NCBI GenBank assembly: GCA_002007465.1
Contig: LNAC01000102.1
Span: 3,418,364-3,482,363, forward strand
Source: Ailurus styani
Lineage: Eukaryota; Chordata; Mammalia; Carnivora; Ailuridae
Direction: 5' to 3'
Length of the DNA: 64,000 nt
Shown: positions 12,376 to 25,139 of the stretch, piece after piece
Layout: every line of letters starts with the position of its first letter
How positions within the stretch are numbered: position 1 is the stretch's first letter
Notes under the pieces: generated by a model
What the model was told of the DNA's origin: nothing
Databases searched by the model: none
The model's input: the letters and a program-made list of their open reading frames with translations, nothing else
Made by a program: the position numbers and the translations under genes

Positions 12376-13079
12376 CATTACTGTAAAACTCAGTGAAAAT
12401 TTTGCTAAAGAATATTTTCAATTCTAAATTTTGTTTTAAAAGTGTATCTCAGCCCAAGTGTTTTTATAGGTAGTCCTCCCTCTATTCAAAGTATGTCTCT
12501 TCAAGTGTTTTTATCATGCTATCATAAAAATAGATGCTCCATCAAGAATCTTCCCAAAATTAAGATTTCTAACTACAATTTTAGAATTTCAAAATTAAAA
12601 CTTTTATACAGTCTATGCTCTCACTGTTTATTTGTTGAGTTCTTCCCTTGATTTTTTTAGGTGGAGATTTCAATGTCTTCATGTTTGTACATTTAGAGTT
12701 CAATAATCAAAACTGGCTAAAAATATTCAAAAGTTGAAGTTCTCAGCAGCTGACTTCCTGAATATTTTGATTAAATGTTTCCAACTGACTTTGAGCAAAA
12801 TACAATATTTATGAGATTCATTTCTAAAAATGTTTAATACTACTATCAGACACTTAGGTTGATCAATAAAGTGTTCTATGAAGTCTCAGATATTTTTAAG
12901 ATCTGATAATATATGAACAGCCAAGAGAGAAAGCATGTTCTGCTTTCCTGAAATATTTTTTATAGTTCATTTACTTTGTTTATATGTAAAAATATTTTTA
13001 AGTTTTGTCAATACAGCTGCTAATTTCATCAGTAGATGATCATAGCTTATTTAGATGTAATTATGAATTATGTGTTCAG
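12376..13079. other. Unassigned AT-rich sequence
   Basis: No repeat or gene recognised. One 69-codon plus-strand frame has no motif. Confidence 0.45.
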
Positions 13080-13709
13080 ATGAGCCAATTCCAAGTTCAT
13101 TTTTGGTCTACGGATTTCTTAATTTAACAAGAACATTACTTTTATCATAATGCCGTAGCCCACAAAAATGTACATTTCAATCATTGCCACAAAAACAAAT
13201 ACACTTATCTTTAATGTTAAACCTTTCACCACATTCATAGCAGCAATCACAATATTGTCAAGTGTTTCATCTTCAACAGGGTGAGCTCCCAGGTATATCT
13301 GATTCCATGTCTCAGAAAAAAAAGTATCAACTATTGTTAAAATTAACTACTTTTGTTTTTTATTTCTATTTGTTTCTATAACTTCTATTCTAATGACACT
13401 GATACAAAACCAGCATCTCTTAAATATTTGTGAAGCTCATCCTCTGATGGTGAAAACAAACACAACAGCTATTACACAAAAAAACTGGGAATAAAAAAAG
13501 CAAATAAAAACACAACTGTCACTCAATCTAAATGAAAAGTCATGTTTCACAGACTGATGTGTAAATGTACCTTCTGCAACTGCATGTGTTAAATCATTGC
13601 CTTTTTCTACAATTCTGTTAAAATAAGTTATAACATTTTGAGTAGGTGCTGATGCTTTTTTAGTGTATCTGTGTCTTCTGATTTTTATGTGACCACCATA
13701 AAATACCAT
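13080..13709 (-). pseudogene. Possible decayed coding fragment, identity unknown
   Basis: On the minus strand, 13709-13437 is open for 90 codons. Its first 65 residues (rich in Lys, His, Thr and Asp, including N-V-I-T-Y-F-N-R and E-G-T-F-T-H-Q-S-V-K-H) look more protein-like than the hydrophobic tail. A second open stretch on the same strand at about 13310-13160 contains G-A-H-P-V-E-D-E-T-L-D-N. The two are not in one continuous frame. I do not recognise the protein. It could be a relic of a DNA transposon, a retropseudogene or chance. Confidence 0.25.
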
Positions 13710-13979
13710 AAAATGTGATTTTTAAAGTACCACCATAAATGTAACTCTTTATTGACATTATGTACAAATTACACAATCATCATTAACTTTCTTGAGATTT
13801 GAAAATTCAGTTCTTATATTTAATTAACCATGCTCTTTTATTTTGAAACATATGGCTGTCAAAGGGCATATTTTGCAAGATAAACTGCTTATCAAACAAA
13901 ATAAATATGTACTGTATATTTGCACATTATGATAAATGACAAAACAACCACAGCGAGTGTGCTAAAGAAGAACTTCTCT

Positions 13980-14178
13980 GGGGCACCTGGGTGGCTCAGT
14001 CAGCTAAGTGTCTGCCTTCGGCTCAGGTCATGATCCCAAGCATCCTGGGACTGAGCCTGCATCGGGCTCCCTGCTCAGTGGGGAGCCTGCTTCTCCCTCT
14101 CCCTCTGCCTGCAGCTCCCCTGCTTCTACTCTCTCTCTCTTTCTCTCTGTTAAATAAATAAATAAAATCTTAAAAAAA
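13980..14178 (+). repeat. CAN-SINE, older subfamily
   Basis: 'ggggcacctgggtggctcag' with 'cagctaagtgtctgcc', a CT-rich middle and an 'aaataaataaataaaatc' tail. An 11-bp target-site duplication, aagaacttctc, lies at 13968-13978 and 14179-14189. Confidence 0.95.
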
Positions 14179-14189
14179 AAGAACTTCTC

Positions 14190-17100
14190 AGTCTTTAATT
14201 TCACCAATAATATTCTGTACTGAAATATTTTTCAATACAACTAACCTATGATTTTGCATATTCCCAACTGTTTCTACCAACTTGAGACCTGATGACTTCA
14301 GGCATCAAAAAGGCCTCCATTCACCATGGCACAATAGCTAGTACACCAAATGGACAGCAAGGGCAGCAGAAAAAACCATTTCTCTCATCACTACCTAAGA
14401 TCATCTCAGGTATTTAACTAACCTTCCTTTTCGTTCCCTTGTCTGTAGAAGGGAAGTTCTCTCCTGTGCCAGAATGCATTAACGGTTGATCAGATGAATG
14501 CCAAGACTAATGGACCATAACCACTCAAGAACTGTCCAATGAGGAAAGGACGCTAATATTCAGAATGTATCTATGTGTACTGCAGTTATATCTAATAATA
14601 CGAGTAGAGCTGAATTTAGGGGAAGTTTTAAAACTCAGCTGTAGATGCAGTTTTCGTTGTCATTTTTAATAACTGTCCCTTTATTTGAACTTTTTTTTGA
14701 ATTTTTGATTTCCTTCTAAACACCTAAAATTCCAAAGAATCACTAAAATTTCAACACAAGTTGGGAAATGAAATAAGCCCAACTTGGAGTAAGGAAAGTT
14801 GAAGAAGAAAGAAAACACAGAAAAGCATATGAAACAATGATCTGGGACTACAACAACAAAGGAGAGAGACAGAGAAAGAATGAGTAATAATCCTCCATTA
14901 CTATCCATACATTATACTTTGACCACAGAGCCAATGTACATACAAAATTTAGCTTGGATTTTCCAAATTTTACCAAAGAGTAGCTTCACAAATGAAATAA
15001 CAACATATTTATGATGGATGACTTTAATTCTTTTCAAAAAGAAATTGTTTTCTCAGGGTTCAGGCAATTATTCATTGCAAAAATAGCAGGAGATGTAAAC
15101 AGTGACAGCTGGACATAAAGTGAGCCCCCAAAACATAGGAAATTGGAAAAGATATTTTCTACCCTGTCAAAATTAAAACGTGTCTATTTTTCAGTACAAT
15201 AAAAGCTTATTTATGGCATTTTGACTCATATGTAAACTGTAATTGACCCCAGGGGCTATGCTACAAAGCAATGTTCATAAAGTGAAAACGGAAAAATCAT
15301 AACCGCACACCCAATTTGATACCTCTCATTGAGAAAAGGAAGCCATACACAAAATAGTTCAGTTTTAAATTTCAATAAGGAGGCATTTGTGATTTTGTTA
15401 CTACTCATTCAGAAACATCCCTTCCAAAATAAGTAATAGGGATAAGAAAAATTTGTGAGTGTCTCAGAAACCTTAGGTACTCTAATAATTCCCCCAAACA
15501 CTATATTTCTACAAGGTAAATTTAAAAATATAGTTTATAAAAATCCAAGAACATTACTTTTGTACCAAAAAAATGTCCAGTCCCTAAAAACTCAGATCAT
15601 GAAAAAAACATTTCCTACCCTGACAAGTGTTCTCCCTAGCCCATGTGATGTATACTTCAAAGGCACCATTTTGTTTTTCTGCTTCTCTATATTTGTGAGG
15701 ATAAAGGACATAATATGTGTAAGGTGCTTTGAGCTCCTAGAAAAAATGCAGGATATCCATTTTATCTATTGGTAGCCACTACTCTAGAATTTTTTTATTA
15801 AACCCCACATTTCTCAAAACACATATGTCATCAACTTTTGCCTCCTTAAATTATATTCAAAGCTTCAATTGAACTGTCCCATTTTATCACTTTATCTGTA
15901 CAAGATAGGTGAAAAGACAAGTACAAAGTCAAATGGAAAATGAGAAAATGTTATTTTTTGAATGTACATCAGGATTCCTTCTGAGTGACTGAATTAAACT
16001 GAAAATAATTTTTCCTTTAAAAAAAAGACAAAAGTCCTTTATTTTGCAAGTCCTGGTCATGACAAATGCTGTCTGAAAGTGTCTCCACCCAATTTGATAA
16101 AAGTCAGTACCTATGTTATGCTTTTCTTGATGTTCTGTTCTTGAAAGAACTGATCTTTTCAACAGACAAGTTTTATTATGATGTGTTATATGTGGTATCA
16201 CAATAATTAAACAACTGGATTTCTTTGCAAAAGGAAGTCACGTTTTCTACCAAAAATTACTGAAGAGCTGACACTGAGCATCGTTTGAATATTTTTTTCC
16301 AAAGCCTTAATTTCAAATATATTTGAGCATTCAAAAGCTGGAAGAATCTTAGGAAATAAAATTGCTAGCATACACTGCAACATTTACTGCTCAGTTAGCA
16401 GCAGTGATTTGGATTAATAATCAAAATGGCCATGAGACACAAGCTTCACTTATTTCATGATAGGGAAAAGCCGGGACAGGAAATATGTCATAGAGATCCA
16501 CATCACAACAGAGGCTCCATGACTATACTCAAAATTTTGTGATTAAGAGAGGCGAGTGTGGGTGTCTGTCAGTCTACAGAAACCATTAGCAATAAGTTCC
16601 CTTCAACATTTATGCAGTTAGTCACATAGTCCCATCACGACTTACTCTCATTGTCTGGCAGAGCTACTTCTCATCGATTTCAGCAGCCTGGCAAATACAA
16701 CTTAATCAATAACCCCTCCCTAGGATGGGGTACAGGTAGCTATGTACTATTTGTTGTGGATGTGGCATACTTTGCTAATTCCTTGAGTTTGAGTCACACG
16801 AGGATTCGATTCAGCGTCAAATTCTCAGAGGTTTGAGAAAACATCATGGACCATCTCCTAACCATTTCTTTCTACAGATAAATTAAAAACACCAGCAAAA
16901 AGAGCATATAAGGCTCTGAGACATATCTATTTCTACTTCCATTTTTTCTCCATGCATGTGGCCCTTAACTTTCTTCACATGACTGTGCATTCCCACTATT
17001 TATTTACAGTGACCCATAGAAGATTCTCTGGAATTACAAGACCTGATTCAAAAGACTGTTCTCCAGCTAAAGCATATCAATAATACCAAATACACTCCCT

Positions 17101-17929
17101 GTGTCTCAAAATTCCAACTACTCATGTACTTTTCCATATCTCCTAAAAAAGCTAGATTCATCCTCTTGATCAGTTTTAAATCCATTTTATTTTATTTTTA
17201 ATAGAAACTGACTCTTTTCTAGTTCTAAAATGATTACAAGCTAATTGTAACAACTTGGGCTATAAAAAGGATACAAAGAAGGGAGCAAAACTAACTCGGA
17301 TTCTCACATCCTGGAGAAAGTCACTTCAACATTTTCATTTACCGGAGCCCTAGCTTGACAAGGTTAGGAGGAGACATCTTTGAAATTGTATCAGGGATGA
17401 GAAGACTAACAGGTGGAATGGGCTGGGGTTCAGTCCTACTGCTGGTCCTGCCTGCCCACACCTTCCAAAGGGAACCCTTCCAAGTCTCAACCTCTGGTAC
17501 TTAAGTATCCATGCTCCATATCAGGTGGGCACCTTCCCAGGGGCAGTCCTCCAGTGGGTGTTCCTGCAATCCAGAGCCACATCTTAGGAAATTCTCAGAG
17601 AAGTAGGGAGACTGGGATGTTGAGAGCGTGGAACTGAAGGTGAAAGAATGCCATGAGATTGATCTGAAGCTGTGGATAACCCAAAGCATGCACAAGTTGC
17701 AGTATGAGAGAGCTGATGAAAAGGAATAGATGCATAAAGGCAAGAAAAAACAACGTACCATGGGGCGGGGGGGGGCTACGTGCCAGACAGATGGCTTCTG
17801 CAGGATTTCCCAATTCCAGTGCAAATCCATCTGCAACTGTAAAAACCTCTACCTTTCCCTGAAGTACCTTCAGTTAGTTCTTTTCCTTGCCTCAAAATGG
17901 GATTTGCCATGCTTTTGAAGTAAAACATG
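14190..17929. other. Unassigned sequence
   Basis: 3.7 kb without a recognised repeat or gene. Open frames reach 106-111 codons (15455-15775 plus; 17836-17501 minus) with no known motif. 17340-17840 is more GC-rich than its surroundings and open for 60-110 codons on both strands, but I found no splice or domain evidence. Confidence 0.4.
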
Positions 17930-18390
17930 CAATATACATATAATAAGGTAGGTAATATACATATAATAAAATTGTATATACATATAGTGAAGTGTGAATA
18001 CCTCAATTAATTTTGACAAAGCAAACAATCTTTATACCCATAATGCATATGGAACATTATCTGCACCCCCAAAGCCTCCTTCCTGCCACCTCCCAGTCAT
18101 TACCTCCTTCCAAAGTTAACTCCTATTCTTATGTCTATCAAATACATTACTTTTGCTTGTGTTTATATTCTGAAGAGATGGAACCATACAGTGTATGCTC
18201 TTCTGTGTCTGACTCATTCAGGATGAATCATTTAGATTTTTCCATGCTTTGAATATAGCAGTACTTGTTCTTTCTCCTTGCTGTGTAGTATTCTATTGTG
18301 TGAATATACCATAATTTGTCTCCCAATTTATTGACCATATACAGGCCTGTAGCCTTATGCATGAACATTTTATGTTACTTAGCAGCAAGT
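17930..18390 (-). mobile_element. L1M 3'-region fragment
   Basis: 'gtaactcctattctta'-like text, 'gaaccatacagtgtatgctc', 'ttctgtgtctgactcattca', 'tgtagtattctattgtgtga', 'ataccataatttgtctccca' and 'attgacc' appear in the order of antisense L1M 3' sequence ('ggaatcatacagtatgtact ... gtagtattccattgtatg'). Diverged. Subfamily not assigned. Confidence 0.65.
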
Positions 18391-18497
18391 AAGACCACCC
18401 TAGGCAGCTAGGTTCACATGTCCTGCATATTCCCATCAAGCTGCCCTTACTGCCATGGGTCTGCAGCTGCTAAAATGATGTAAGAAGGTCAGCCAGT

Positions 18498-18698
18498 GGG
18501 TGTCTGGGTGGCTCCACCATTTAAGCGTCTGCCTTCAGCTCAGGTCATGATCCTGGGGTGCTGGGATGGAGCCCAAGTCACTCTCCCTGCTCAGTTGGAG
18601 CCTGTTTCTTCCTCTCCCTCTGCCACTCCCCCTGCTTGTGCACTCTCTCTCTCTCCCCCACCCCATCAAGTAAATAAATAAAATTAAAAAAAAAAAAA
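18498..18698 (+). repeat. CAN-SINE, older subfamily
   Basis: 'gtgggtgtctgggtggctcc' head with a diverged A box, CT-rich middle, (A)n tail. Imperfect target-site duplication ggtcagccagt (18488-18498) and gttcagctagt downstream. Confidence 0.9.
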
Positions 18699-19031
18699 GT
18701 TCAGCTAGTCCCTGCTTCCGCCTCTAAACACACCCTTTCCTCCAGACTTCACTCCTCCCTAGTAGAGGGTTCCTCTACCCCGTGTTGAAACTTGCCTGAA
18801 GAGCCTTTCAGAATACAGATGCACATAAAATCAGGAACATGGCTCCAGACTATCCCTTCTTTCTCTTCTGCAGCTAACCACTGCTGAACAAAGAGAGGCC
18901 TAGGCAGATATTTTACAACTCTTTTATGTTGTAATTGCCAAAAGCTCTTAATCCTTCACATAAATTATCGAGAATTTCTTTCATATTATTGCACAATGTT
19001 AAATAGTTCTCCTAAGAAAGGGAAATGTGTG

Positions 19032-19898
19032 GGGCTCCTGGGTGGCTCAGTCAGTTATTTGTCTGACTCTTGGCTTCAGCTCAGATCATGAACTCAGGGT
19101 CGTAGGATGGAGCCCTGTGGCCATGTTGTTGGGCTCCAAGCTTGGTGGGAAGCCTGCCTAAGACTCTCTCTCTCTCCTGCTCTGGAGAACAGTATGGGGG
19201 TTCCTCAAAAAGTTAAAAATAGAACTACCCTAAGACCAGCAACTACACCACTGGGTATTTACCCAAAGGACACAAACAGTGGTTCAAAGGGGCACATGCG
19301 CCCCAATGTTTATAGTAGCAATGTCCACAATACCCAAAATATGGAAAGAGCCCAGATGTCCAATGACAGATGAATGGATAAAGAAGATGTGGTGTATATA
19401 TCACTCAGCCATCAGAAAGGACGAAATCTTGCCCTTTGCAATGACATGGATGGAACTAGAGAGTATTATGTTAAATGAAATAAGTCAATCAGAGAAATTT
19501 AAATACCATATGATCTTATTCATATATGGAATTTAAGATACAAAACAGATGAACATAGGGGAAGGGAAGGAAGAATAAAGTAAGATGAAAACAGAGAGGA
19601 AGACAAACCATAAGAGATGCTGAACTCTAAGAAATAAACTGAGGGTTGCTGGAGAGGAGGTAGATGGAGGGATAGGGTAACTAGATGATGGGGATCAAGG
19701 AGGGTGCTGATGGAATGAGCACAGGGTGTTACATACAACTGATGAATCACCAAACTCTACCCTTGAAACTAATAATACACTGTATGTTAACTAAATTGAA
19801 TTTAAATAATTAAAAAAAAAATACTCTCTCCCTTTCTCTCTGCCCCTCCCCCACTCACTTTTTCTCTCTCAGATAAATATATAAATTTTTCAAAAAAT
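19032..19898 (+). repeat. CAN-SINE split by an L1 insertion
   Basis: The head and middle lie at 19032-19178 ('gggctcctgggtggctcagt'). The CT-rich remainder and tail resume at 19823-19898. The SINE target-site duplication is gggaaatgtgtg (19020-19031) and ggaaaatgtgtg (19899-19910), one mismatch, so both halves belong to one element. Confidence 0.92.
19180..19822 (+). mobile_element. 5'-truncated L1 3' end (carnivore L1)
   Basis: It begins 'tggagaacagtatgggggtt' and passes through 'ccactgggtatttacccaaa', 'gatgaatggataaagaagat', 'gaaataagtcaatcagagaa', 'aaactgagggttgctggaga' and 'gaatcaccaaactctaccct'. It ends in a poly(A) at about 19812-19821. About 640 bp, no coding capacity. The duplication actctctc (19163-19170 and 19823-19830) flanks it inside the SINE. 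Confidence 0.9.
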
Positions 19899-19910
19899 GG
19901 AAAATGTGTG

Positions 19911-21013
19911 ACAATGCCTACTGTCTACATCAATTTGCTGACATCTGTACATTTTGTGGGGAAAAATATACCTCAAACATATAGGAGAGAGTTGGCACAT
20001 TTCCTACTTTCAGAATGGATCAAGATGTTATCCCTATTTTTTATTATGTTTTGTTATTTTGGTGAGTTTCTACAAGGAGGTTAGAAGCTTGTTCTTATGT
20101 CCCTATTTTTCCTAGGCGTTTGAGTTCATTTTGGAGTACAATGTGTCAAACCAGTATTACAGCTGAGGTAGAAAATAAGTAGTAATAGTAATAAAGTAAC
20201 AAATAATCAAGTCACAATTCTCTTAGAACTAAGCAATACAACCTTTCTGAGGAGGGGACTGCTAAATGGTCTCTAATTTTCAGACATTCGAGTAAATAAC
20301 AAGAAAACAAACCTAGATCCCTTCTTTGTTCAGTTAACCATAAAGGCCCTGAACCCTCCAAACTAATCAATACATTTTACCATTTAGAATCATTTTGAAA
20401 TTACACATATTCTTATACATGGAAAGGAAAACACAGAAGGTTATCTTTCAAACTAATGATTAAATTCAAGACACTGATGAATTGGGAGTTCTGATCTGGG
20501 GGGGGGAGGTATTTGATGGAAGAGGTAAGTGAAGGTATTCAGCCCCTAACATAAGAGAATGGAGATCCATCTCCACCACCACTGCCTCCAAAACTGGAAC
20601 AGGGGTTCAGAATCAGAATAAGGATAATCAAAAGCAAACTTTCTGTCACATAAATCGCTTTTTCCTAAAGCAAGAGTGTCACAATGTGGCCTTTCTTTCT
20701 TTCTTTCCCAAGTCTCAATAAAAATCAAATGTAAAACATGACTAGAATTCCAAAGAACGGTTTTGAACTTACTGAAAGGAATGTTGCATTCCGTCCCCCA
20801 TAAAGTTTCTAAGTTAAAGAACCTCAAAGCCAGACTGCCAATAAGTCTCTCATGTACTTTTAATGACCCGTGAAGTTATTAGATAGGTTATTTCATAAGT
20901 AGAGTTTTTTTTCATTATTGCAGTTAATGGACTAGATAGACACTTTTCTGTTTCATTCTTTGCCCCTTCAGGATGCAAACATTAAATTAAATTTGCCCTG
21001 TTAAAATACATTT
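19911..21013. other. Unassigned sequence
   Basis: No recognised repeat. A 93-codon minus-strand frame (20827-20546) has no known motif. A short (CTTT)4 run lies near 20694-20709. Confidence 0.45.
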
Positions 21014-21030
21014 AAACCACCTACACGTCT

Positions 21031-21235
21031 TTTTTTTTTTTTTTTAAGATTTTATTTATTTATTTGACACAGAGATAGAGATCACAAGTAGGCAGAGAGG
21101 CAGGCGGAGAGAGAGGGGGGGAAGCAGGCCTTCTGCTGAGCAGAGAGCCCGATGCGGGCCTCGATCCCAGGACCCTGAGATCATGACCTGAGCCGAAGGC
21201 AGAGGCTTTAACCCACTGAGCCACCCAGGCGCCCT
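21031..21235 (-). repeat. CAN-SINE, young mustelid-type copy
   Basis: Minus orientation: T-run, 'aagattttatttatttattt', 'gatcatgacctgagccgaag', 'gaggctttaacccactgagc', 'cacccaggcgcc'. The 17-bp target-site duplication aaaccacctacacgtct (21014-21030) recurs at 21236-21252 with two differences. Confidence 0.96.
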
Positions 21236-21252
21236 AAACCACGTACATGTCT

Positions 21253-24200
21253 TTACTTCAGAAAGGAATATAGAACTTTAGCATTGTTGTCTTTTTCTCC
21301 AATTCAAAAATCTTATCTAAACCTTAAAAATACTCATGGTATTTGTTCATTTTTACCACATTCTGTACACTTGAGAAGTTTTCGTTATGTAATTCTAAAA
21401 TACTGCAATGCATATTTGTCTAGGGAGCTAGAAGAAATTGTACATTTAGAACACAATGTATGTGAACATAACGATAATTATAGGTCTGCATTGGCTTTCC
21501 AATGAGCAGTCTATAGTGATGGTAAGAATATCTGGTAATAGTATCTGCATTCTTATTTGTTAATGCAAATAGGGCATAACCTTGGTGGGGAGTTCTTATA
21601 CCATTTATGCTTAAATTTACTGCCTTGGCAGGACCTTTCACTGCAGTACCTGTGAATTCTTTCAGAATACATACCACATTTGGGTTTTTAATAACTACAA
21701 CCTCATTCTAGCATTTAAGCTGCAAATGTAAGACTTATTACTTTGTCCTCTAATTGTATCATTTGTGAGAATCCTCTAACTCTTAGGTGAAGATGGCTCT
21801 CCTTTACCTCCAGTTGATATCTGTGTTGCTGAATATGTTTTTTTTTTCTTTTAAGTAAATTTTAATGAGGGTCTGGATAGGAAAATTTACTAGGAAACAA
21901 TTTTTAAGACTTTTAAACATTGAAATCTTTTCAAAAGATATATTTTGGACAACTGCTACTTCTTTAACTTGTTGGGAGCTAAATTATTTGCTGAACTATA
22001 AGCATAACTGTTTGGGGTAGTACAACTAATTCAAACCATAAACAATTTCCTGGGTAATCTTTACCAGTAGGAAAGAAATGTTACAACCTTTTATGTCTAA
22101 ATCTTGTGTCATTTTGAGGTAAAATTAAAAAAAAAATCTAAAATCTAAAATTAAGATTCCAGTACCACATTTAAATCTGAAATGCTTAGACACGATACAT
22201 GACTTAAATATGCATTTTTACCTCCAGATTTTGGACTCCCTTTGCCTGATAAACAAGAAAGGGATGTCCTAAGCAGAGAGGAAGCAATCCCAGAAGTGAA
22301 GAGAAATCTCAGGTTAGGTATACCCACTACACCTCTGTAGCAGTTACCTACCCTCATAGCAGCAGAGAAGTAATCAGTGATTGGAGAAGTAACACAATAG
22401 AGTTATATATACTTCAATTATGTCTTTAGAAAAAGAGACTCCCAAAGCTTTGTTTCATTTCTATTAGTAATGAAATGTACTCTGTTAAAATGATGCCCAT
22501 TCTCAACCACTGTAGTCTTTTAAGGATGAATAAAAAGAACTGAGACAAGTTGGACCAAAGTGACAACCTATATTCTAGCTCTTTCCTCACCTGGATAGCA
22601 GATGACATCAGTGTGATTCTTACCAATTTGGCCTTCTCATTCTACTCTTCAGGGAGCAGAGAGGAATCTATTCAACACACATGGTTTTGAAAGGTAGAAA
22701 CTAGCTGACAAAAGCATGAAAAAGCATGAATTTGAATCTGAAGGTATTTATGTTCATAATGTTTACATGAGACAAGAAATATGAAGGTAGCATAACTAGA
22801 AAATTTCAAATTAATAACTATTTTAATTCTCTTTAAAGGAGATATTTATAAAATAGACCTATAAAATTAATACAAACAAGCAGGCTATAGGAAAATAAAT
22901 ATTTTACAGTGGACATTTTGCATATAGAAATAATGTGTATGTACTTAATCAGGATTCACAGACAGAAAAGAGTTAAAAGGTGAAAACCATTAAATGCTTG
23001 CTTGCTTTTGCCTCAACCACAGAAGTTGTGGGAGCAGCAATCTGTCACAAAACTTTAGCTTTAGTTTTCAAACTTTTTCTGAAGCAGGAAAAGATGACAG
23101 TGTTTTGAAAGAGAAAGACTAAAATCTTGAAGGTCTCAGAAATAGAAATCCTCTATTTTATAGAAACTATCTGTTTCCTGGGCAGAGTCATGCTAAAGGC
23201 ACCCTGCCAAAGAGATAGACTTCTTGCCACCCCAAGAATATTACCATGAGAGTATAAAAATCAGCCCTTCTATCACACAGACAAAAGCAGAGCAGATCTG
23301 AGCTAAGAACAGCCTGCAATTACTACTCAGGCTTACCTCATCTCACATCGGTGAATTCCAGGAGAAAGATAACTTCTTTCTCACTAAAGAAAGTATAAAT
23401 CCCATAGGGGAATTCTGACTAGCCTACTCGCTCCTATGACTCACCCACAGCCAAGCTGGGGGGGGGGGGGGTTGTGTTGAAATTCTCCTCTCCAGAACCC
23501 ATGGAGTAGGGAAAGAGCAGTGGTCTCCACACGTGACAAGGGGGATATGAGCACCACTGGAAGAAGATAGGAATAAACAATATTTGACTCACTTCTCCTA
23601 TGCACTTGCATACTTTAAATATTTAACAATTTTAGTGATTATTTAAATTATGAAGATAAACAGAATAAAATAGATATTATGCCTCCTTGAAAAAGTGTTC
23701 AGAAAAAAAGCAAGATTTAACTCTGGATCCTCTTCAAGATGAGGAGCCCAGGCTTCTTCAGCCCTAGGTGGTGAGGAAGCTTCCCTGGATAGTTACTGCA
23801 GAGGGGGAACACTGGTTCCATTATGAATGTGAATTGTCCTTGCAGACCCTGAGTGTGATGAGCCATAGGTTTAATAACAGAAGGGTTGATTAGTTAGCAG
23901 TCTGCACACAGAATGGATTGGATACTGGAGCCATGCTGGAGATAGCCAGAACCAAAATCTACTTTTAGCCAGATTTGTATTGTCTCTACCCCCTAAGCCT
24001 CACTCAGATTCTATCTATTGGCACCTGTTTTCAAAATATTTTGTAGCAATATGCTCTATTCATTTTTTTTTTTTCCTAATGAAATTTTACCCAGAAGCTC
24101 AAGTAAAGCTACTGGGATTCAGTGTAGGGAGGGGAGCACCATCCCACATATCCAGCTCCAGCCTCCTCCTGCCACCAGCCTTGATGTTCATGCATGGAAT

Positions 24201-25139
24201 TGGGGCCTCAAGAAAAGCCGCTGGAAGTCCAGTGTTTTCCAACAGACACAGGCAGTCTCACAGCAAAGGAAGGAGCAGCACTTACAGCTGTTAGGACTGT
24301 TGCTCTGCCTTCTCTCAACTTCTAGTCTCATATGATTTTCAAAGAACGATATTAAAATGTGGACAATTTAACCCAAATTTCCTCAGACACTGAACATATT
24401 ACAAAACAAGCTGAAGAGCAGATCTATATGGGAAAGTTCAGAACAAAGCACAGAATATCTGGAGAAGAAAATTTTTATTAGCAGTAGATACAATAGTATG
24501 GAAGACTTGGATGAACCGAAGCTTAGACACTAAATCCAACCTTCCACAGCACCATAGCTCTCCCAGTGACGTATCCGCATGACAGGGCCTAGAAATTTTT
24601 TGATATCCCTGCAGAGAGAATGCCATCAAATAGTTTAAGAAGGTTAATCAAAAAATTGGAAAACAAATTTCCCATTTGGAAGTATCTTTTAAATAAACTG
24701 CGAAATAAGATTTCAAATAGCTTTCTGGGGGAAAAAAAATCTGTTGAATTGAAATTAAAATGGAGCAAATTTATCATAGTGCAATATGTCCCAGAAAAAA
24801 AAGCAGAGATCATTATTTATACTCTTAAAAATATAAGAGCAATTGCTTTTTTCACGCTGATGCAGTTAGAAAATTAAAGCATATATAAAAGTAGCTTTCT
24901 TAACCATATGGCAATTGCTACAAACCACAGGTGAACCCCACTGACTTGAGGAGGGCTTTGTAAAAGCTGTTACAATGGTGTACACTTTGGAATATGCAAG
25001 GCAGTAAGTTTAATATTCTAATAGCCCTAAAACAACTTGGAGAGACATCTAATCCACTTATTTCTTTTAAAACAAAATTATACCATCACATGAAATAGTT
25101 ATCCGCTCTACTGAAAATAGTTTGAATCAGGAATTTATG
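21253..25139. other. Unassigned sequence with weak candidates
   Basis: 3.9 kb with no recognised repeat. It contains an exon-like segment (22228-22312), a TATA-like element (23253-23260) and a 14-base G run (23458-23471), discussed separately. Open frames around 23980-24335 (about 104 codons in two plus-strand frames) have no known motif. Confidence 0.4.

Noticed and set aside
24018..24335. Overlapping plus-strand open frames of about 104 codons
   Set aside because: Two frames are open at once, there is no recognised domain, and the T-run at the start argues for compositional chance.
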